A stretch of 64,000 bases of DNA from Bog-473 sp035552095 (GTDB lineage: Bacteria; Actinomycetota; Acidimicrobiia; Acidimicrobiales; RAAP-2). The notes under the pieces were generated by a model. It saw only the letters and a program-made list of their open reading frames with translations. It was not told the DNA's origin and did no database searches. A program made the position numbers and the translations under genes. Of this stretch, positions 59,842 to 64,000 are shown piece after piece; position 1 is the first letter of the stretch, and each line of letters opens with the position of its first letter. The stretch lies in the NCBI GenBank assembly GCA_035552095.1, contig DASZMA010000076.1, positions 36,874 through 100,873 on the forward strand, read 5' to 3'.

Positions 59842-60069
59842 ATGCACAAGACCAGCGTCTATCTGACTCAGGACGAGATCAGCCGGCTTGCGGCCTTGGC
59901 CGAGCGCGAGGGGACCTCGCAGGCAGAGGTGATACGGCGCGCCATTCGCCTGTATGAGCCCGAGCGCCACGGAGATAGGAACTTTGCGCTCGTCGGGAGT
60001 GCCGACGGCCCAGGCGATTCGATCGCCGACCAGCCTGAAGATGATGTGCTTGAGGGCTTTGGCGCTTGA
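59842..60069 (+). CDS. Ribbon-helix-helix antitoxin (VapB-type)
   Basis: 75 residues from MHKTSVYLTQDEISRLAALA at 59842; a longer in-frame reading upstream overlaps the SRPBCC gene. The strand KTSVYL and the two helices (DEISRLAALAEREGTSQAEV, IRRAIRLYEPERHGD) are the RHH DNA-binding motif. The acidic C-terminus (DSIADQPEDDVLEGFGA) is the toxin-binding tail. The stop overlaps the TTG start of the PIN toxin (TTGA). It should block the toxin and repress its own promoter through the repeats at 59818-59837. Confidence 0.86.
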   Translation: MHKTSVYLTQDEISRLAALAEREGTSQAEVIRRAIRLYEPERHGDRNFALVGSADGPGDSIADQPEDDVLEGFGA

Positions 60070-60497
60070 CGGCCATCCTCGATGCACCGCCGCTGGTCGC
60101 GGCAGCGGACCGCCGCGACCGGCTACGGGAAGCGATCGAGACGTTGCTCCGAGACGAACCAGGCGAACTCGTGATTCCCGCTCCAGTCACTGCAGAGGTC
60201 GATTATCTGCTTGGTCGTCGACTCGGCAGAGACTCCCGGCTCGCGTTCCTCAATGATCTTGCGGCGGGTCGTTTTACTGTCGCCCAAATGGACGCGGACG
60301 AACACCGAGTCGTCGCAGACCTTGAACGTCGCTATGACGATTTAGACGTTGGACTCGCCGACCTGAGCGTCGTCGTCGCTGCACAGAAATATAGAACTCG
60401 AAGAATCATCACTTTTGATGAACGTCACTTCCGCGCTCTGCGACCCTTGGACGGCGGTCACTTCACCCTCTTGCCGTCAGATGGACCGCACCACTGA
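60066..60497 (+). CDS. VapC-type PIN-domain ribonuclease toxin
   Basis: 143 residues from TTG at 60066. TAILDAPPLVAAADRRDRLR carries the first catalytic Asp. ELVIPAPVTAEVDYLLGRRL gives the conserved Glu, and DDLDVGLADLSVVVAAQKYR plus RRIITFDERHFRALRPLDGG the last acidic cluster. All four acidic positions of an active PIN domain are therefore visible. It cleaves tRNA or rRNA. It is a complete module with the antitoxin at 59842-60069 and the third toxin-antitoxin system within 4.5 kb. Confidence 0.88.
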   Translation: MTAILDAPPLVAAADRRDRLREAIETLLRDEPGELVIPAPVTAEVDYLLGRRLGRDSRLAFLNDLAAGRFTVAQMDADEHRVVADLERRYDDLDVGLADLSVVVAAQKYRTRRIITFDERHFRALRPLDGGHFTLLPSDGPHH

Positions 60498-60509
60498 GGT
60501 AGCAGTCCA

Positions 60510-60669
60510 CTAGGCGTTGACGATGGTGCGGCGCACGGCTTGGGCCCGGAGGTCGTCGATGTCAGGTAGTTGGGCGCCGTAGATCCCGCCCACGACGGAG
60601 GCCTCCCGCATGACGTCAGCGGGGAACCCGGTGAGCTCTTCCGGCCGGTCCACACCAAGACGGGTCGAT
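60510..60669 (-). pseudogene. C-terminal remnant of an unidentified protein
   Basis: A minus-strand frame ending at the TAG at 60510-60512 reads SSTRLGVDRPEELTGFPADV, MREASVVGGIYGAQLPDIDD and LRAQAVRRTIVNA. It has protein-like composition but no start of its own, and the continuing upstream sequence is a plus-strand DUF4387 gene. It is probably the truncated end of a decayed gene. The family is not recognised. Confidence 0.45.
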
Positions 60670-60963
60670 GACCACGCCCGTCGGAGAGCTGGCCACGCAG
60701 GTGCAGTCCGAGAACGCGGGCCCGTTCTGGCTCACCATGGACATCTTCTTCGCTGACGGGCGAGCCGTTCACCGCTCACCGACCCGGCCACGATTGGCCG
60801 TCTCTGCGAGGTGGATCCCGACCAGGTCAAGGCCTTCGTCCTGGCTGACCTCCTGGCCATCAAGATCTCGGTGCACCGCCCCGTCGTGCAGGGATCCCTC
60901 CAGGATCGCGACATGCATGCGGGACAGGAGTACGTCCCGCTCCTGGGGCTAGGAGTCGAGTAG
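60668..60963 (+). pseudogene. DUF4387-family protein, frameshifted
   Basis: The first frame reads MTTPVGELATQVQSENAGPF and WLTMDIFFADGRA. After about 60772 one base is missing (or two are extra), and the family sequence continues in another frame: LTDPATIGRLCEVDPDQVKA, FVLADLLAIKISVHRPVVQG and SLQDRDMHAGQEYVPLLGLG. DUF4387 proteins normally follow an AtuA-type (DUF1446) acyclic terpene/acyl-CoA utilisation gene, which is absent here. The gene is an orphan and broken, next to another remnant. It may be decay after a rearrangement or an assembly indel. Confidence 0.75.
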
Positions 60964-60990
60964 GGGGAAAGCCGTGGAATCTTGGCGCCC

Positions 60991-63408
60991 TCAGCTACTG
61001 GCCGCAGCGTTCACCGTCGGCACGTAGGACCGACATGGTTCGTTGCGGAGGCTCGGGCACGGCGGAAGCCGGGTCGGAATCCCGACTCCAGGGACGATGG
61101 GGAGGACAAGGCTCGATGGCATGGAGGGTGAAGAGGCGATTGAAACAATGGCTGAACCATCGGGATTCGCTTGGCTGAAGGACCACACAGGTTGGGTGCC
61201 ATTCGGCGCGGCGATCGTCACGCGAATGCGCGACCCCACCCGGTAGGCATGCCCTTCGTAGTAGAGCGGTATGACTACCTTGACGAATTCACCGTTCGGT
61301 AGTGAAGCGGCATCTGCCGCAGCGAAGCTGGGGATGGGGTTGAGCAAGGTGCTTGGCTGTTTGAAGATATTGCTGGCGGTGGTGGCGAGACCGCGCTCGC
61401 TGGCGCGGATCCACCCATTCTGGACGAACGTCTCCTTGCCATCCGGGCGCACCTCGCTGATCGTTGCCTGCAGGTCTACGTCGGGTGTCGTGGAGCGTAC
61501 CCAGACACTGACTGAGCCAGAGCCAATGACAGTCGTATCCGTTGTCAGCGGCGGCGAGACATACGAAAGCGCAGTTCCCACCGGATTCTGCTTCCAGCTC
61601 CAATCCCACTGTGCGGCGTCACCCCACAGGCCTCCGCTACCAGTCTTGGTCCCGAAATCATTGGGAGGCAAAGCGCTGGCGTTCGAGAAGTACCAACTGA
61701 CATCCTCGTTCGCGGGCGGTTGGTCGGCCAGAGTCCCGTTTGTCCCCAAGTACCAAGTGCTGGCAATGGTGCCGGGCACGGGAAGCGCCGAAAAGTCGTC
61801 CTCGAACCCCGCGTAGGGGTTGCCTGGAATCGAACTCCCGGTGGGGGACATTCCGGCGCCGTTGTCAAGGAGGACCCGGACTTCGGGGGTCTTCACGAAG
61901 GCCGCCAGCGCCAGCTGATAGGTGGGGAGGGCCTGGATCGGGTCGAACGGCAGTGTCAAGAGGTCCGAGACCGGCAGTCCCATGGCCTCCTTGTAGAGGA
62001 GCGGAGCCACGGCGTGAATAATCACCGCGTTCTCAATGGGCGCCTTGTGGGCAACGAACAACTCGAGAAAGTCGTAAAAGCGGTCGAAGGTAGACGGATC
62101 GAGCGAGTCAATGTGGGCGCCGTTAGTGAAGGTGAACCACTTGAGATTGGTGCCCGTAAAGTCCTGCACCAGTTGTGGACAGTGTCCCCCTGTCTGTTCA
62201 TCCTCGAACTGGCAGGCCATGAAGACCGGAACCTTGACTCGATTAACGAAGGTAACCGGATCCAATGGATCGGCTGTGACTGGGTTGTAGTACGAGTTCG
62301 CAGCAATCTTGGCACTCAGGTCGGCCGCTTCGCCGTGTAATACCTGGTTGTTCAGGCACGTCGTATCCCCGCGTTCTATCTGCTTGTAGGCCCAGGCTTG
62401 CCCGCTTTGTGTCCCGGCAGGTTCTGCCTCTGCTTGTCGCTCCTGGGCCCACGCGACAGCGAATCCGGTATTCAGAATTCCGCCGGGGTAGAGCGTCGTC
62501 GCGGTCGCGTCCAAGGTTGAGAGCGGCGATATCGCCTCAAGGTCTGGTGGATCGAGTTGTGCGGTGAAAAGTTGGCTGATTGCGCCATAGGAGATACCCA
62601 TCATCCCGACCTTGTGGTCGAGGACCCATGGCTGATGCGCGATGGTCTCGATGACGTCATATCCGTCCAGGTTCTGCAGCGGCTCAAAGAAGTCAAAGGC
62701 TCCGCCGGAACATCCCGATCCGCGCATATTCACGTCGACCACGGCAAACCCCATCAGATTGGCGAGAACCGCAATGCCGTTGTCGGGCCCAGCGGGATCC
62801 GCATAGCCGTACCCTGAATACTCAATCAACGTGGGATACGGCGGCAGGAAGTCGGGGCCATTGGGAAGGTGGATGTTGGGTGGCAGGCCCGGCTCACCAG
62901 CTGGACTGGTCGGGAGATGCACGTCGATGGCGAGCTTCGTCCCGTCACGAGTGGTCAGGTACGAGTAGCCGTTGTCTGGAATGGACTGGGCATAAATGCT
63001 GGGATCCCACGGTGCCGCCTGATCAGTGTGCACGGTGATGGGGCCCGACTCCGCTCCGCCTGCGTCCAAACGAACTCGGTAGCCTGAAGCCGCCCACACG
63101 GTTCGAAACAGAAGACCACCGAGACCATCGGCCTTTTGGGTGTAAATGGTCTGTCCGGATGGACTAATGAGCGACGCTTGCGCGGAAGGAGCCAGGCCGG
63201 TGGCGTACACCTGATTGACGCTACCCACAGCGGCGAAGGTTGGCGCTGATGAGGCTGCGGCCGCGGTTGGTACGGCGAGTGGGCTACCGACCAGCCAGAC
63301 GCTGAGAACGAGCGAGCTCGTTCTCAGCAGGCACCAGGCTCGAGAGCCCTTCCCCTTTGTCGTCCTGTGCAACTTCCTGACACCACCATTTCCGGACACC
63401 GCGCCCAT
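60991..63408 (-). CDS. Secreted CocE/NonD-type hydrolase (X-Pro dipeptidyl-peptidase S15-like)
   Basis: 805 residues. A long basic N-terminus with a hydrophobic segment (LLRTSSLVLSVWLVGSPLAV then PTAAAASSAP) is a signal peptide. The S15 alpha/beta hydrolase core has GFAVVDVNMRGSGCSGGAFD, HKVGMMGISYGAISQLFTAQ (nucleophile Ser), CQFEDEQTGGHCPQLVQDF with the acid Asp, and FTFTNGAHIDSLDPSTFDRF with the His. The C-terminal jelly-roll (VSVWVRSTTPDVDLQATISE, VGSRIRVTIAAPNGTQPVWS) matches PepX_C. It probably hydrolyses esters or amides outside the cell; the substrate is open. It begins 125 bp from the divergent ABC ATPase gene. Confidence 0.85.
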   Translation of the reverse strand: MGAVSGNGGVRKLHRTTKGKGSRAWCLLRTSSLVLSVWLVGSPLAVPTAAAASSAPTFAAVGSVNQVYATGLAPSAQASLISPSGQTIYTQKADGLGGLLFRTVWAASGYRVRLDAGGAESGPITVHTDQAAPWDPSIYAQSIPDNGYSYLTTRDGTKLAIDVHLPTSPAGEPGLPPNIHLPNGPDFLPPYPTLIEYSGYGYADPAGPDNGIAVLANLMGFAVVDVNMRGSGCSGGAFDFFEPLQNLDGYDVIETIAHQPWVLDHKVGMMGISYGAISQLFTAQLDPPDLEAISPLSTLDATATTLYPGGILNTGFAVAWAQERQAEAEPAGTQSGQAWAYKQIERGDTTCLNNQVLHGEAADLSAKIAANSYYNPVTADPLDPVTFVNRVKVPVFMACQFEDEQTGGHCPQLVQDFTGTNLKWFTFTNGAHIDSLDPSTFDRFYDFLELFVAHKAPIENAVIIHAVAPLLYKEAMGLPVSDLLTLPFDPIQALPTYQLALAAFVKTPEVRVLLDNGAGMSPTGSSIPGNPYAGFEDDFSALPVPGTIASTWYLGTNGTLADQPPANEDVSWYFSNASALPPNDFGTKTGSGGLWGDAAQWDWSWKQNPVGTALSYVSPPLTTDTTVIGSGSVSVWVRSTTPDVDLQATISEVRPDGKETFVQNGWIRASERGLATTASNIFKQPSTLLNPIPSFAAADAASLPNGEFVKVVIPLYYEGHAYRVGSRIRVTIAAPNGTQPVWSFSQANPDGSAIVSIASSPSMPSSLVLPIVPGVGIPTRLPPCPSLRNEPCRSYVPTVNAAASS

Positions 63409-63533
63409 GGGTTGAGCTTCGTCGAGGGTCGTTCGGGCCGCAAGCGGCGCCCACGGCGGACCGGGTATGCCACCTTGGATGGAATCGTCCCCTTTGCCTA
63501 ACTACAGCACCCGCAGGGGTTAGCGTCGCCAAA

Positions 63534-64000
63534 GTGGAAGCCGTTCTCGAGCTCATCGACTTGTCACGGCGTTACGGAAACGTCTTGGCCCTCGATCATC
63601 TGTCCTTCGAGGTACCGTCCGGTCATGTGGTGGGCTTTCTCGGGCCCAACGGAGCGGGTAAGACCACGACCATGCGGGCCATCTTCGGATTGACCGAGCT
63701 GGATGGCGGCAGCGTCCGATGGAAGGGACTGCCGGTGGATCAGAAGCAGCGCCGGCGGTTCGGCTACATGCCCGAGGAGCGTGGCCTTTACCCCGGGATG
63801 CGGGTGGGGGAGCAGGTCGAGTACCTCGGACGCCTGCATGGCATGAGTTCGCGCCATGCCGCTCGTTCGACCCAGGAGTGGCTGGAGCGCCTCGAGGTCG
63901 CCGATCGGCGTGACGACAAGGTCGAAGTGCTCTCGCACGGCAATCAGCAGCGGGTTCAATTGGCGGCGGCACTCGTGCACAATCCGGAGCTGATCGTCTT
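63534..64000 (+). CDS. ABC transporter ATP-binding protein (NatA-type), cut by window end
   Basis: 155 residues are visible from GTG at 63534; the gene runs off the right edge. Walker A is VVGFLGPNGAGKTTTMRAIF, preceded by RRYGNVLALDHLSFEVPSGH. RRFGYMPEERGLYPGMRVGE is the Q-loop region with the Y-M-P-E-E-R-G-L-Y-P motif of NatA/EcsA-type exporters. The signature is VEVLSHGNQQRVQLAAALVH. Walker B would follow outside. The membrane subunit is expected next. An exporter of Na+, antibiotic or lipid type is likely. The start has no strong ribosome-binding site. Confidence 0.88.
   Translation, partial: MEAVLELIDLSRRYGNVLALDHLSFEVPSGHVVGFLGPNGAGKTTTMRAIFGLTELDGGSVRWKGLPVDQKQRRRFGYMPEERGLYPGMRVGEQVEYLGRLHGMSSRHAARSTQEWLERLEVADRRDDKVEVLSHGNQQRVQLAAALVHNPELIV

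Noticed and set aside
63500..63530. CTAAC...GTTAG inverted repeat before the ABC ATPase
   Set aside because: Arms are only five bases with a long spacer. Chance is a sufficient explanation.

Overview
The window is high-GC DNA with dense, short-spaced genes, many ATGA/GTGA/TTGA overlaps and several apparently leaderless starts. It carries LLM-class (F420/FMN-type) oxidoreductases, CaiB/MaoC/acyl-CoA dehydrogenase gene sets, an imuA'-imuB-dnaE2 mutasome with an actinobacterial LexA box, DUF1707 and DUF2505 proteins, and a Lrp-controlled amine catabolism cluster. Together these point to a free-living actinobacterium, most like an Acidimicrobiia-type or mycobacteria-related soil or aquatic lineage. 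The species cannot be fixed from the sequence alone.

Layout. 1-7 kb: lipid/CoA-type metabolism (DUF35 protein, SnoaL protein, LLM oxidoreductase, FMN hydroxyacid oxidase with acyl-CoA synthetase) and a UvrA-like tandem ABC ATPase. 7-13.4 kb: an ECF sigma factor with SnoaL tail facing a VOC protein, each behind a matched ECF-type promoter, then signal peptidase I, a TRM11-like methyltransferase and small oxidoreductase-type genes. 13.4-18 kb: a five-gene minus-strand operon (two acyl-CoA dehydrogenases, two MaoC-type hydratases, a CoA-transferase) behind a perfect palindrome. 18-23 kb: a DUF1707/LiaF-like/class III cyclase fusion, a frameshifted CoA-binding protein, a pair of membrane-anchored proteins (one a GH43 hydrolase), a DksA-type protein and a secreted lipase. 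23-29.3 kb: alanine dehydrogenase, aldehyde dehydrogenase, Lrp regulator, class III aminotransferase and FAD amine oxidoreductase, best read as transamination-based (poly)amine catabolism with alanine recycling. 29.3-38.5 kb: small proteins, CobQ, an EamA transporter, then a pyrimidine salvage cluster (NCS1 permease, phosphoribosyltransferase, cytosine deaminase, ArsR-type regulator, upp) and a Rieske oxygenase. 38.5-42.4 kb: SDR, dihydrodipicolinate-reductase-like protein, a DUF4242-cyclase fusion and an LppX/LprG-like secreted protein. 42.4-48.3 kb: the SOS mutagenesis cassette dnaE2-imuB-imuA' facing an SRAP/HMCES-type gene. 48.3-50.4 kb: LprI-like protein and a Tat-type phosphoesterase.

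From about 50.5 to 61 kb the character changes: base composition is visibly less GC-rich, genes are short, and pseudogenes and toxin-antitoxin modules accumulate (RHH-MazF, AbrB-PIN, RHH-VapC). This stretch also holds a HTH/Clp-N operon with tandem operators, an ArsR-SRPBCC pair, a patatin-like protein with a substituted catalytic Asp, and several genes of unknown function. It looks like an accessory or recombination-prone region. The window closes with a large secreted CocE/NonD-type hydrolase and the start of an ABC transporter ATPase.

Four genes carry frameshifts, one of them two, several at homopolymers (CoA-binding protein, methyltransferase, VOC protein, DUF4387 protein). They may be true pseudogenes or assembly indels. 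No rRNA, tRNA, CRISPR array, complete insertion sequence or recognisable riboswitch was found.
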